This document shows positions 1 to 12,840 of a DNA stretch of 64,000 nt, piece after piece. Location of the stretch: NCBI GenBank assembly GCA_004835665.1, contig RBKR01000017.1, positions 1,169,924 through 1,233,923 on the forward strand. The letters run 5' to 3'. How positions within the stretch are numbered: the stretch's first letter is position 1; the number at the start of each line of letters is the position of its first letter. The notes beneath the pieces are model-generated. The model saw only the letters and a list, made by a program, of their open reading frames with translations, was not told where the DNA came from and ran no database searches. Origin of the DNA: Phoma sp. XZ068 (Eukaryota > Ascomycota > Dothideomycetes > Pleosporales > Didymellaceae). A program made the position numbers and the translations under genes.

Positions 1-433
1 TTAAGAGGTAAGCTTATTATAGTAATAGTAGAGAAAGTATATAATCTAGGTATTAAAGTAAGAGTTCTAGGTAACTAATAAAGTAAAGTTATATACTATA
101 TATCTATTAGGAGGTATATAACGCGTAGTAAGCTACTTTATATACTTTATAAGGTCTAACTCTTATTATAGAGTAAGTTTCTAATATTATTAGTTTATAA
201 TATCTCTAGGAACCTAATTATAATAGTAATAGCACGCTAATATTAAGTAATCTATACTATACTCTTAGGTAATTTTTATATATATAAGTTTATTACCTAG
301 GTTTAAATTACAAATCTGTATAAGCACATTATTAATCCCTAGCCTAGTTATTAAGTTATAATATATTAAATATATAGTATTATTAGGCAGAGCAGGTATT
401 ATATAAATCTAGGTATAATATATATAGATATAG
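1..433. other. RIP-degraded AT-rich DNA, no assignable gene
   Basis: This stretch is strongly TA-rich, with stops in every frame. The + strand reads as a long leucine/isoleucine/arginine-rich pseudo-frame interrupted by TAG and TAA, as expected of a RIP-mutated coding sequence, but I cannot place it in a family. It abuts the truncated left end of the Fot1-like relic at about 434. Confidence 0.5.
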
Positions 434-2253
434 TACTTAAATAGGTTACTCTACTAAGTTACTATAATTTACTTATAAGTTATAGAATAATATAGTAAAT
501 TATAGTTAATTATAGTAGATTAAATTATTCTTTAGACTTATTACTATCTACTATATCCTAAATTTCTACTTTATAGGTATATATATTATATCTAGTCTTA
601 CTATAATACCTATAGTACCTCTCTCTATAAGCCCTCTTTATATACTTCTTATTTTCTTCCTTCCTACTAATATTCTTAGAGGCTATTAAATTAAGTATAT
701 CTTTAATAGTAAGTATATCTTCTATATAGATATACTTTCTCTTATAACTCTTTTACTCTATTATAGCCTTAGCTACCTTTTAAAGCTTAGTATTTTTCTT
801 TACTATTAATACTACTTTATTTACTACTTATTTAGTACTTTTTTAGAGTTAATAAAGGAGTTTAAGGATAGATACTAGTAAAGAGCTCTTATACCTTTAA
901 ATTTAATTATAAATTAGTATTAATTAAGCCTCTATCTTATAGGTATTACTAGAAGTTTTAGCTTTCTATAGAGTGTCTTATAGTGCTAGAAGTATAGGTA
1001 TATAAAGAACTATATTAAGCTTAGATAATATAGCCTCTAGGTTATATAGGACTAAGCTAGTAGCTTAAAAGCTTAAGTAGATACTTTTTTTTAAAAATAC
1101 CTAATTAAAAGATCTTTTAAAGGCTAGTAGAAAGGCCTTCTTCTTAATATACTTAGTACTATAGTATACTAAGGCTAAGATCTTATCCTTATATATTTAC
1201 TTTAATAGTAAGAAGTATACTATATTAAGTAGCTATAGTAGGTATAATAAGTAAGAAAGTATATAAAGAATAATAATCTTCTTCTCCTTATAGAATTAGT
1301 AGAACTTAAATAACTAGTAGCTTCTATAGCTATTAATAATAAGTAGCCTATATAAACCTATACTATACACCTTTATATATATATTAAAGTACTTTAGCTA
1401 TATAATAGTAAGCTTATTAGATATCTAGCTATTAGAGCTAACTTTAAGGACTTAATTATAAGGTAGGTTATTATACTAAGAGAAGATAAGTACCTTACTA
1501 GTAAAAATAATAAATAGTAGAATTATCTAGCCTACTATGCTAATACTCTAGATTAGAGAAACTTACTTATAATTACCTAGTTAAACTTTCTTTAGAGTAC
1601 TATACTTCTTAAAGCTAGTAAAGACTATCTAAGCTCTAATCTTTTTTATTAAGAAGCTTATCTTATTAAAGTTATAGATATTTTTATCTATAATACTATA
1701 CTTCTTCTTAATAGACTATATAAGTAAGAACTAGAGGCTTATAATATATAGATCTTTATTTAGTACTTACTAGTAATTATATAGATAACTCCTTTAAAGC
1801 TTAATCTTAGGTATATACATACTAAAGTTAGTAACCTAGTACTTACTAATAAGCTATTTACTATATACTATAAGTAGATTAGAGGCTATATCTTAAACTA
1901 TATCCCTTATAGCTCTAATTCCTCTTATATCTAAGTTAAGTATATATATAATAATTATATTCTCTTCTTGTTTCTTTAGCCTCTTTAAATTAGGCTTATA
2001 ATTATATTAAGAAGACTAGCTAGTATATCTAGCTTAGAAGGTACTTTAGAGAATATTATAGACTACTATAGTATATCTTCTACTCTTAATATTATTATAT
2101 TAAATAGCTAAGAGTGTAAGGTATATTATACTTTTATTATAAGACTTCTATATATTGCGTTATTAAGGTATTATAAAAAAAATATTAATAGGTAGAGAAA
2201 CTTGGTAGGGTGACCTGTTTAGGTATAATAACCTGTTTGCTTATAAAACACGT
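434..2253 (-). mobile_element. RIP-degraded Fot1/pogo-type DNA transposon, copy 1
   Basis: The element lies in reverse orientation. Its right terminal inverted repeat is well preserved at about 2198-2253, ending ACGT and followed by a TA dinucleotide that fits the TA target-site duplication of Tc1/mariner-Fot elements. The left repeat is cut: only its inner 25 or so bases match, at about 434-460. On the minus strand, the region around 1640-1700 still gives the Fot1-type transposase block around the first catalytic aspartate (the 'NF-DETGF' region, degraded here to NFNKISF). The same sequence recurs at 16431 and 32323, so this is a repeat family. About 1.82 kb is left, close to the 1849 bp of the intact related element at 25687. 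It cannot encode a protein: there are many in-frame stops. Confidence 0.8.
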
Positions 2254-3127
2254 TACTATGTTAGCTTAGGCACAGGCCTCGAATCCATGACGCGATGGTC
2301 AGTGCGCAGAGCGCAGAGCGCAGGTAGTTAACACGCATTACTGGAACGCATTGTCGTTTCCAGATGGCCATTACCTAAGTAGTAGTAGGCCTGCACTAGG
2401 ATCGTTTGGTAAAGATGATATTACTGCAAGAACGGCTGTGAGAGCGGCTTGTGTTCTGCCCGTCCAGAATGTCGACCAAGTTCCACAAGCAAGAATACCA
2501 GCTGTCTGTTGAACCGGCAAATACCGTGTTGGGAACGACGCGCTTCTGATGCGTGCTAGAGCTGAGATCAAGGCAGCCAGGAATCAGGATGATGACACGA
2601 AGCCATTCTGGGCTCGCCAAGGTTCAGCCGCAGGAGCAATGCGCACTGCGATGGTGCGAGAAATGGTTCACCAGTTCTCGAGCGAAGCTGAGAAGGAGAT
2701 GAAGCATTACAGAGGTTGTGAAACTGACGGTAACTTTTGAAAACTTGGCAGATCATCCGCATTCTGCAGATTTTGACGCTGGCTTGCGGCTGAGTTTCAG
2801 CTCGGCCTTGTTACACGAATTGCAGCAAGGAGCCGGAAAATCATTCAGGATAATACGCTAGAGGCTTCTACCCACTTCCGTTCCACTCGACTCCGACGCA
2901 TTGTCCCAGGACAGACCCCAGATACAGCCGGCCTAGGTGGCACGCCGCTTACTGCCATGGCATACCAAACCGACATCTTCAAAGCTCTAGTATGCTACAG
3001 TAAATGGAGAGGATTAACATTTATCGTCGATCTGTCTTCAATCTAGATAGCTACGTGGTCGTATATGCAGATGGGGCATATTGAGATACTTATCTTCCGT
3101 CTAACGTTGGGAATTCTGGCTTGATGG
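2254..3127. other. Unmutated intergenic island, no convincing gene
   Basis: Base composition switches abruptly from RIP-degraded to balanced GC immediately after the transposon end. The only open frames are short: 2549-2740 on the + strand and overlapping ones on the minus strand. None has a recognisable domain. The + strand frame, with a possible continuation at about 2739-2860, is rich in charged residues and could be a fragment of an exon, but there are no clear splice signals. I see no RNA gene. Part of this DNA may be the 3' flank of the lysozyme gene that ends at 3128. Confidence 0.4.
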
Positions 3128-3960
3128 TCAAGATTTGAATAAATTGACTTCTAACGCCCGTCTCTGGACCAAATTCCGATCAACCCGAGGAGGTCTCCCA
3201 GAGTTGATGTATTCTTTCATTTTGGACGTTGCAGTGGCAAAGTCCCTTGAGTTGATAAAACGGACAATGTTGGCGAAACTTCCAGTGTTGAAGTGGAAAG
3301 ACACCAGGGCATCAAATTGGTTCTGGGTTAACTGCTCGTATGGTCCTAGATTAGTGTATGGGTAATACGCAAAGAGTCGGATCAAAAACACTCACAGCAG
3401 TAGTCAATAGCGAATTCATGTAATTAACGCGCGTGGCCACGTCACTCTGGAAAAGTGCATCCCCCTCCGCTTGTGACATTGGAACATTGAAGTTTTCACA
3501 TGCACTCTCCGGGCGGCACAAGTGACCCCATCCAATCGTCAGATTACCCTCATCAGGTTCACAATGCTGACCACTCCCCCGAGGAGGCTTGTGAGTGCCG
3601 TCACAGTAGAAGTTTGCGCGAAAACCTTCGGAGCCGTGGATGAACGTGGCGCCGAAGTCGCTAAGGAAGCCTGGACTGGTCGCTGGGCCGTGGTCAGGTG
3701 CGAAGGTATCGGTGCAACACTGGGCATAAGTCAGATTGAGCTGCTCTGATGATTCACTGTCGAGGAGAAGACAAACCTTGATATTATCGGCACCGCGGCA
3801 CAAGCCAGGAGTAACGTACCCGCTGCAGCTGCTTTCCTCCTGACATATTCCCGTTACGGTGTTGATAGGATCTGGAAGGGTAGGAGGAAGAGAACAGGAG
3901 TCTCCCGCATCCAAGCTAAACAACCGCACAAGGGGTTGAGAGAGCAGGACTGCTTGCTGA
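3128..3960 (-). pseudogene. GH24 phage-type lysozyme, 5' end missing
   Basis: The product should hydrolyse peptidoglycan between N-acetylmuramic acid and N-acetylglucosamine and would be secreted. My exon model on the minus strand is about 3960-3777, 3719-3396 and 3331-3128. The introns are 3776-3720 (57 nt, GTTTGT...CTGAC...CAG) and 3395-3332 (64 nt, GTGAGT...CTAAT...CAG), both phase 0. Removing the first brings together a Cys motif 'NIK-CC' typical of the small Cys-rich domain ahead of fungal lysozymes. The catalytic block reads EGFRANFYCDG...LTIGWGH, matching the GH24 E...D/T region. It is followed by LTQNQFDALVSFHFNTGSF and by a C-terminal LVQRRALEVNLF that matches the family's 'GL-RR--E--L' end. 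The body is intact, without stops. The 5' end runs into RIP-degraded DNA at about 3960 and I find no signal peptide there, so the gene has probably lost its start. An undetected upstream exon is possible. Confidence 0.8.
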
Positions 3961-4439
3961 AGTAGATACATTATATAATAACTACAATACTCCTTAAGAA
4001 TAAGAATAATATTTATAAGTTTGGTTAGATAATAAATACAAGCCAAGATAAATTAAGTAGAATTTAAGTACTTGCTTTAGCCTTTTTTATAATTATATAT
4101 ACAAAGTTACTAAGGAAGTCCTTTTTATTATAGTGCTTAGTAATTATGCCTTCCCCTTAGAGGTAGTTATAATAAAGTTTATACTATATAGCAGATAGGG
4201 ATTATAATACTCTACCTAACAGATAGAGCTTAGTATCTTTCTATTAGTGCATATATAATAAGTAGTAAATATATAGCTTTAGTACTGCATTGCAGTATAA
4301 GATTAGGTTATAATATATAATTATCTTAGAATAATCCTTATAATAGGGAGCTGTAAGCTCTTGTTAAGCTAAGATATAGCTATTATATATATTATAAAAA
4401 TATACTGTAGTATATTATATATTAAGAGAAAAGAGAAGG
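3961..4439. other. RIP-degraded DNA with a short repeated segment
   Basis: No reading frame can be followed. The segment at about 4130-4255 matches, in inverted orientation, the sequence around 14810-14942; the shared core includes TTATGCCTTCCCCTTA. It is probably a fragment of a repeat family. Confidence 0.45.
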
Positions 4440-5560
4440 TCTAAATCTAATTACTAGCTAGCTACTAAGTTAAGAACCTAAGTTCTAAGTATAGTAAGAG
4501 TATAATAGAGACTATAATAGCAAGAATAATCTAAGCTAAATTATTTTTTAGATCCTTCTAGCAACTACTTATATATCTCCTCTAATTTATTAAGCTTGCC
4601 TTAACTAGTATAGAGTATACCTAAGTAGCTAAGTATATTAAGTATTATAGGATAATTAAGCCTAAGTGCCTGCTCTCTTCTTTCTAGTATATATTAGTAT
4701 ATCTAATTACTCTTTACCTAGCTTACTCTAGTTTATATAGAAGCTGCCTAGGTTATTAATTATTTTAAGTCTTAGTATAAGGTTAGTTCTAGATACCTGT
4801 TTATACCCTCTTAGTACTTATAAAAATATTTTCTTTACCTAGACTAGCTTATAGTATTTACTATAGAAAAGGCCTAAATTATTAGCTATATAAAGTATTA
4901 AGGTATAATTAGGTCTAAATACCTACTTAAATCTTTTTAATACTTAGTAGAGTATCTTCTTTACCTTATCTAGCTTCCTCTAATAATAGTATAGATTACC
5001 TAAATTACCTATAGTCTTAAGAGTTAATATATAATTAGCTCTAAGTTCCTATTCTCTTTCCTCTAGTATATAGAGTAATATATTCTCTACCTTAGTATTC
5101 TTACTATACTTTAAGTATAACTTACCTAAGTTATATACTATTTTAATTATTAATAGGTAATTTAGCCTATAGATAGTCTCTCTTCCTTCTAGAGCCTACT
5201 TAAGTATAATTTTTACTTTATCTAATTTACTCTACTATAAGAGGTAAATACTAAGATAATTAACTATATAAAATAATAATAGATAACCTTAGAGTATCTT
5301 CTTAGACTTACTAAGTACTAGCCTATATACCTTATCTACTTCTCTAAGCCTGTCTAAGTATAGATATAGATTACCTAGGTTATTTAATATTTTAATTATA
5401 AATATATATAGTATAACTACCTTCTTATAATAGTTTAGCTCTAGTCTATATATTTCTTCTACCTCTTTAAACCTACCTTATCTTAAGTAATAAACACCTA
5501 GGTTCCTAATAACCTTAGGTATTAGTATATTATTATCTTTCTTTATTAGTAGATGTCTAA
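4440..5560 (-). pseudogene. RIP-destroyed tetratricopeptide-repeat protein
   Basis: Read on the minus strand, the sequence holds a series of degraded kinesin-light-chain-type TPR units. Recognisable pieces are INNLGSFYI...SKL at about 4760-4720 and ILNNLGNLYLYLDRLREVDK at about 5395-5320. These match the usual 'TVNNLG-LY--QGKL-EAE-MY-RAL' repeat of fungal NB-ARC/NACHT-TPR proteins. Units repeat roughly every 125-130 bp, the length of a 42-residue TPR. Every unit contains stops. An N-terminal effector or nucleotide-binding domain may have lain upstream (to about 6430), but I cannot identify one through the mutations. The intact TPR remnant at 27862-28563 belongs to the same broad family. Confidence 0.7.
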
Positions 5561-6689
5561 TAAACACTAGATATTAATTAATATATCTAATAAGTTACTA
5601 ATTAGTTACCTAGTACTAGAGCCTGCTCTACTTAGGTATATATAAAGCTATATATATAATAGTAAGATTAGCTAATCTACTATTCTACTTCTTATTTACT
5701 ATATATATTATCTATAAGTATATATAGCTATATATATTATAGCCCTATAACTCTTTACTACTACTTATAAATACTATATCTACCTTAACAAGTATATAGT
5801 TATAGAGTACTCTTACTACCTTATTAAAACTAAGTTAGTTTTATATTAGTTCTAGAAACTACTCTAGGCTATTAGTATAGCCTTCTTATAGGAGCTCTAG
5901 CTATATATCTTAATTTTTAAAGTATACCTATAGCTATAGCAGCTTTGCTACTAGCTTACCTTACTACTTAATATAGTTAAGTAAGATGTTCTATATAGAG
6001 TATAGTACTCTATTTTTATATAATAATAGCTATAGAGTGTTCTCTTATAGCTATAGCTATAATTCTTTATATAGCTCTAGATAGTTAGTAAAGCTTATTA
6101 ATACTTAGTAGAGGTATATACTAGCTATAGTAAAAGTAAGTAGTAGGCTGTCTAGCTTATTAGCTAGCTTATAAGTATCTAGATCTTACTACTATATTAG
6201 TATTACTTATTATAAAGTTAATAAATTATACTTACTACTATTTAGCCCCTCCTACCTTAATACTTATAATAGTATCTATAGGCTATACTTAATATTCTAT
6301 AGCTTCCTTACTACTATAGGGTAACCTAGCTATAGCTAAGATAATTATATTATAATAAGTACTACCTCTTAATATACTTATAGGAGAAATAGCTAGATAT
6401 TAAATATATCTAACTTATTATACCTAGGCAGCTTTAGTATATTATAGTTATTAAAGATAACTAGCTACTAGTTATTCTTAATACTACTTAGCTACTACTT
6501 AACTATATCTACTACTTTATTAAGGTTACTACTAGTAATAGTCTTTAGATATATAAGTAATAGATACTTATAGTAGATATAGTCTACTACTACTATATAG
6601 CCTTGCTTTAGTATATCTTTACTCTTACTATTAACCTAGAATATAGCTAAGTACTCCTTTCTATATTACTATATATATACTAGCACTAG
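5561..6689. other. RIP-degraded DNA, possible upstream part of the TPR relic
   Basis: Very TA-rich. The minus strand can be read as a broken continuation of the TPR relic, with alternating hydrophobic and polar residues, but no nucleotide-binding motif or other domain can be recognised. No intact gene. Confidence 0.4.
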
Positions 6690-8200
6690 CTATATCTTAC
6701 TTATTCTACCTAGCCTATACACTACTACTATCTTATAAGAGCTATTATACTATAGCTCTTAGTAGATTATATTAAGCTACTTTTATTAACTAATAAAGTA
6801 CTTAATATATAATACCTCTAGTATACTAAATTAAATAGTAAATAATACTATAACCTTATTAGAGCAAACTATAGGCTATTAGTTACTACTAATACTATTA
6901 TCTTTGCTAATATAACTACTAGCCTATTTTATATACCTATATCTACTTTACCTTTAGTATTCTACTATCTACTAATTATATTACCTATATTTTTAGCTAT
7001 TAGCTATAGATAACCTAATACTATCTTATACCTATTATCTAACTTTAATATAAACTTAACTATAGTAATATAGTTAGTATATATTATAATTAGCTTACTA
7101 TCTACTATACCTAGTACTATAGCTAATACTTAAGGTATAACCTAGCACTATTAGTAGCTGCTATAGGTTAACTATCTATCTAATATTAACTAACTACTAT
7201 TAACTACTCTAGTAGTATTAGTATTATATATATCTTATATATAAACTTAGTTATAAAGTTACTACTAATTAGCCTATACTACTCTAGCTGCTGCTACAGC
7301 TACTCTAAGTTATACTCTAGGTACTATAGTAGCTAGTTATCTACTATAATAAATACTAATACTATATTAACTATTAGCTTACTAAGTATAACTCTACTAC
7401 TACTCTAATAGAGTATACCTATAAATATAATACTATATATTAATAGCTTAATAGTATAGTACTTCTTAAGGGCGCCTTAGCAGGCAGTATTTAAGTAGAT
7501 AAGTACCTATATCTGTTAGTTAATAGTATTAATATAGTCTTAAAAGAGTTAACCTATACTCTTTATAATAATACTGCCTAGACTATATACTATAAAGATA
7601 ATTAGCCTCTTGCTTGTTTATCTTAACTTAGCCTTTTATTCTAGGTTTAGCTTGTCTATTATATACCTTTATAAGCTCCCTCTTTAGACAGAGCTTTAAT
7701 ACTAGTGCCTATATATAGTTATATAGGTACTTATAGCTTACCTATAACCTACTATATATATTTATATTATAGCCCTAGCTAAGTATACACGCCTATAGTA
7801 GGTTGTGCAGTAGCAGGTTATATAGCTAGTTAATACTATTACCTACTATCTATATCTTCTTATAGTAGCTATTAAGGCTATATACTATAATAATACTAGG
7901 TATATATATTAGCTTCTAAAGGTAAGAAGCAATAGTAGAGAAGTATACTTAATAACTAGGTTAATACCCTTATATACTATATATAGGCTATACTTAACTC
8001 TACTAGCTACTTATACTAGTAGTAAGAGAGTAGGTACTTCTACTAGTAATAAGGCTATAAATAATATTATAGGTACCTACTTAAAAGTTAGAGTACTTTA
8101 AGGAGTAAGTATACCTAGAGTAACTTACTTTCTTATTATCTTTCTTTAGTTAAATATAAAGAAACTATTATATTATACTAGGCTTAGTAGTAGGTTAGGG
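6690..8200. repeat. Left arm of a RIP-degraded inverted repeat
   Basis: This segment matches the reverse complement of about 11330-12840 over most of its length. A landmark is the GC-richer string AAGGGCGCCTTAGCAGGCAG at about 7469, whose reverse complement occurs at about 12043-12062. Other matched blocks are 6770-7110 with 12420-12760, 7690-7880 with 11640-11850, and 7920-8130 with 11340-11570. The arms have diverged through independent C-to-T and G-to-A changes. The coding content is not identified. Confidence 0.75.
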
Positions 8201-8439
8201 CAGGTAATATAGTAAAGAAGATATTCTATAATACTATATATAAGACCTTATAAAGCTAAAAAAAGGGTAATAGCATACTAGCTATAGGTGCTATATTAAG
8301 TAATAAAGGCTATAGGAAGTAAAGAAGCTCTATTATTACTAGCCTGCTATTAGCTATCTAGTATTAGTTATCTATTATTAGCACTCTACTCTATTAGCTA
8401 CTTACTAAATAGCTAAATAGCTATAGGTATAGACTATAC

Positions 8440-9520
8440 TACACTTTATATTAGCTATAATTATTAACCTACTTACTCTATATTGTCTATATTACTATAG
8501 AGTACTTTTATCTAGCCTTAATATAGCTCTAAATATAGCTACCTTATAGTATAATCTAATTTATAATATAATTCTTACTTAGTTACTTACTACTACTTAG
8601 ATAGCTACAGTAGCTAGCTATAGTAAGTATTTAGTTAAAGTAATATAGTCTAACTTTTATTACTTTAGCTTAACTAAGGCTCCTATAAATAGAAGTAGAA
8701 GGTACTAAATAATAACCTTACCTATACTAGAGGCTCTATATAACTACCTACTTAAGAAGCCTAGGCTATACTTAGAAAAGATAGCTATATTTTTATAAAA
8801 TAAATTTAAAGTCTATATATCTACTTATAGTATTAGTAGAATACTTAAAGATATAGGTTAGTTAAAGAAAGCTATATACTAAATTACCTAAGAGCAGAAT
8901 ACAGATCTGTAAGACTTCTACCTCTATAACTTAATATAGTTCTAGTTATATTACCTAGTATTTATTAATAAATCTAGCTATAATAAATATATTAGCTTTA
9001 AATAAATAGGCTAGTTACCTTATAGTATAGTGCTAGTGTAGGTAGCTAAGTTCTACTATAACTAGTAATACTAGATCTTACTAGCCTATACTTAAGATAG
9101 TATCCTACTCTTATAAGTATTTTAAGGCTTAATAAATAGTAATATATTTAAGGACTATATAGAGTAGCTACTCCCTTATTATATTAGGTAGCTAGTACTA
9201 AAATTAGTACTTATAATAGATAATATATCTTTCTACTATATAGAATAACTAGAATAAATATACTATAATACTAGTATTAAGCTGCTATACCTGCCTCTAT
9301 ACTTACTAGATCTAAACCTAATTAAAGAGTTTTTTATAGAGCTAAAGGCATTTATTAAGAAGTACTAGCGTGCCTTTAAGAATATACTAGAGTAAGGCTT
9401 TAATACTTTTCTAGAGTAGTATATTAATATAGTAGGTAATAAGAAGAATAGTGCTAAAGGCTATTTTAGGTATATAGGTATTATAGTAAAAGAGTTTTAA
9501 GCCTAAGTATATCTATATAC
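8440..9520 (+). mobile_element. RIP-degraded Tc1/mariner-type transposase
   Basis: The + strand carries a broken DDE transposase of the Tc1/IS630 type. The block around 8955-9010 corresponds to the first catalytic region ('-DESG-NKHI-F---GW', degraded to N-KSS). The block at about 9207-9245 still reads VLIIDNISFYYIE, with the second aspartate preserved. The block at about 9285-9350 reads LPLYLLDLNLIKEFFIELKA, matching the family's 'LPPYSPDLNPIE-F-AELK' end with the third acidic residue. The order and spacing are those of a DD34-35D/E protein. Many in-frame TAG/TAA codons prevent expression. I could not define terminal inverted repeats. It sits between the arms of the inverted repeat 6690-8200 / 11330-12840. 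Confidence 0.75.
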
Positions 9521-11329
9521 TCTAATACACACCTATAGAATAGTCCTAAATATTAATCTAAGAATATTTATTTCCCTTAATTACTCTATAGTATAAATTA
9601 TATTACTAGGCACTATTTACTGCTAGACCTAGTATATAATATTATATATAAACTGCTAAGCAATGCCTAACCTTATACCCTATAAGATAAAAAAGTTAGT
9701 ATCTTAGTTATTATAGAGCTACTATAGATTAAGCCTATACTCTAGAGCTATATTATATATATTATAGATATTATCCTTCTACTCTTTACTTATTACTTAT
9801 AACTACTACTAGTTACTATACTACTTTACTACAGTATCTAGGAAACTAGGTATATTAAAATAAGGCTTAGCTTATACTTTAACTAAGCCTAATAAGAATA
9901 AAAATAGCCTAAAAAGTATATTTATAATATATATAGGAGTATAGCTAGTTAGGGCACTATAACTAGCTCTTTAATATCTCTTTAGCTGCTGCTACTCTTC
10001 TATATACAGCTACTAATATATATCTTCTAGTATATTATTATATATCTATAGCTAGCCTCTATACTCTATATACCTAATTAGAGCTTTTAGCTAGTATATT
10101 ATTAGCTTATAATACTTCTTACTATATAGGTCCTGCTAATAGTAGAGCCTAAAGTTATAGAGTAGACCTAGGTATTATATTAGAGTATATATATTCTACT
10201 AAGTAGATAGCTAACTAGATACTCCTTTCTTTATATTAACCTATAAGTCTCTCTTAGTAAGTATCTATTATATAGTAAAAGAGTACCTTTACCTTCTACC
10301 TCTCTTTAATACTACTAGCACTAGCTGCTCTAGCTCTATATAGTTAAATAATATATCTACTCTTAACTTCTTATTTATATAGAATAACTTACTCTACTAT
10401 AAGAGCTATCTCTCTACTAAGAACTAGTTAATATCTATCTTATTAAAGTACTTAGTTAAATTATATTTAGAGTACTTAGTTACTAATATAATAATATTAG
10501 TATCTTTATAAGCTATATACTTACTTAGTAGTAGCTTCTTCTATAGTAGCTTCTCTAGCTTATTATATAGGAATAGTAACTAGTAAAACCTAGGCGCTAG
10601 TATAAGGTCTAGCTCTATATCTCTAGATAGGACCTTATTATTTAGTATAACCTTCTATTTAATTAAGTAGTAGAGGTAGGTTAGCAGCTCCTTATTATAT
10701 ATCTTATTTTTATTCTACTTATCTAGATTAAGCAGCTTAAGCTTACCTAAAAGTAGCCTTATATACTCTATACTATAGGTATCCCTATATAGATTATCTA
10801 TAATTAACTCTTAGTATACTATAGTTAGGTATAGTAAGTAGAGAGTAAATAGCTTACTCTAAAAGACTAATATATCTTCTATAAGCTAGGTATTAGAAAT
10901 CTAGAATATAGTAGCTATACCTAAAAAGAAGGATTAGTTAGGTAGAGATAAAACTAAGTCTATTAATAGGTGTAGGCTTATAGTAGTAGCCTAAGTAGGT
11001 AGGTCTAGTAAATAGCTATAGAGCTACTAAAACTCTAAAGTAGCTAAATAAGACCTATACCTAGATCTAGCAGTGTATTAGACAGGTATTATTAGAGAGC
11101 TATTATACTATATAAGGCTAACTACTAGTATATAATATTATAATATATTATAAGTACTATAATAAGAAAGTAGCTTATAATAGTAGGTTAACTAATAGTA
11201 GGCTAATAAAGGTAGGTCCTCTTAGCTTCCTACAGCCTCTATAGCTAGTATACTACTACTCCCTCTTTTATCCTTATAATATAACTTATATATAATAGTA
11301 GTATATATTTTATATACTATAATATACAG
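9521..11329. other. RIP-degraded DNA, unassigned
   Basis: No intact frame. The minus strand between about 10300 and 11040 gives a fairly long pseudo-frame with few stops, rich in Leu, Lys and Tyr, so a coding sequence once lay here. I do not recognise its family. Confidence 0.4.
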
Positions 11330-12840
11330 CCTAGTTACTCCTTAAAGTTAATAAAATATAATAATAACTATTTTAACTATTCTGCTTAAAAGACAATAGG
11401 AAAGTATAGTTACTATAGTATACCTCTCTTTTTAATATATTCTAATACCTTAGTAGGCTCTTATAATATTATCTATAGCCTTATTATTAGTAAAAGTATA
11501 AGTAACCTTACTACCTATATAAGTAGTAAGTATAGTATAGTATAGCCTATAGGTAGTATATAAAGGCACTAACCTAGTTATTAAGTATACTACTTTACTA
11601 TTATATCTTATCTTTAATAGCTAACTTATATCTAGTATTATTATAGTCTATAGCCTTAATAGCTACTATAAGAAGATATAGATAGCAGGTAATAGTATAT
11701 ACTAGCTATATAATCTACTACTACACTACCTACTATAGGTATATATACTTAGCTAGAGCTATAATATAAATATATATAGTAGGTTATAGGTAAGCTACTA
11801 GTACCTATATAACTATATATAGACACTAGTATTAGATCTATATTTAGAGTAGTAGCTTATAGAGGTAGGTAGTAAATAGATTAAGTATTAGATATAGCTA
11901 AGTTAGAACAGACAAGCAGGTAGCTAATTATCTTTATAGTATATAGCCTAGGTAGTATTATTATAAAGAGTATAAGTAGGAACTACTAGAAGTATAGAAA
12001 TACTAGACTAATAAGTATAGGCTCTTATCTACTTAAATACTGCCTGCTAAGGCGCCCTTAAGAAGTACTATACTATTAAGCTATTAATATATAGTATTAT
12101 ATTTATAGGTATACTCTACTAGAGTAGTAGTAGAGTTATACTTAGTAAGCTAATAGTTAATATAGTATTAGTATTTATTATAGTAGATAACTAGCTACTA
12201 TAGTACCTAGAGTATAACTTAGAGTAGCTATAGTAATAGCTAGAGTAGTATAGGCTAATTAGCAGCAACTTTATAATAAAGTATATATATAAGATATATA
12301 AGACACTAATAGTACTAAAGTAGTTAATATTAGTTAGTTATCTAATAATAAATATATAGTACCTTAGAACTAATATATAGTAGGTTATATATTAAGTATT
12401 AGCTATAGTGCTAAGCATAGCAGATAGTAAGCTAATTATAATACATGTAGACTATATCTATATAGTTAAGTTTAAGTTAAAGTTAGATACTAGGTATAAG
12501 ATAGTATTAGGCTACTTATAGCTAATAGCTATATATATAGGTAATATAATTAGACAGTATTAAGATATAGAAGGTAAATTAGAAGTAGGTATATAAACTA
12601 GGCTAGCAGTTATATTAGCAAAGACAATAGTATAAGTAGTAACTTATTATCTATAGTCTACTCTAATAAGGTTCTAGTATTATTTACTATCTATTTTAGT
12701 ATACTAGAGGTATTATATATTAAGCACTTTAGTAGTTAGTAGAAGTAGCTCCTTAGATAGTACTTCTACTAGTAAACATAGAAATTAAATAATCTAGAGA
12801 TTAAAGTCTAGTAAGTATTCTACTAGATAAGAAAGAAACC
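11330..12840. repeat. Right arm of a RIP-degraded inverted repeat
   Basis: Reverse complement of about 6690-8200 (see that entry). The two copies face each other around a 3.1-kb spacer that contains the Tc1-type relic. Confidence 0.75.

Noticed and set aside
2549..2740. A 63-codon + strand open frame in the first GC island as a gene
   Set aside because: No domain, no clear splice sites and competing frames on the other strand. Kept only as a possible exon fragment.
3346..3351. The first TAG in the second lysozyme intron as the splice acceptor
   Set aside because: It lies only a few bases after the CTAAT branch site and breaks the reading frame. The CAG ending at 3332 keeps the frame and gives the conserved LTQNQFDAL sequence directly after the exon.
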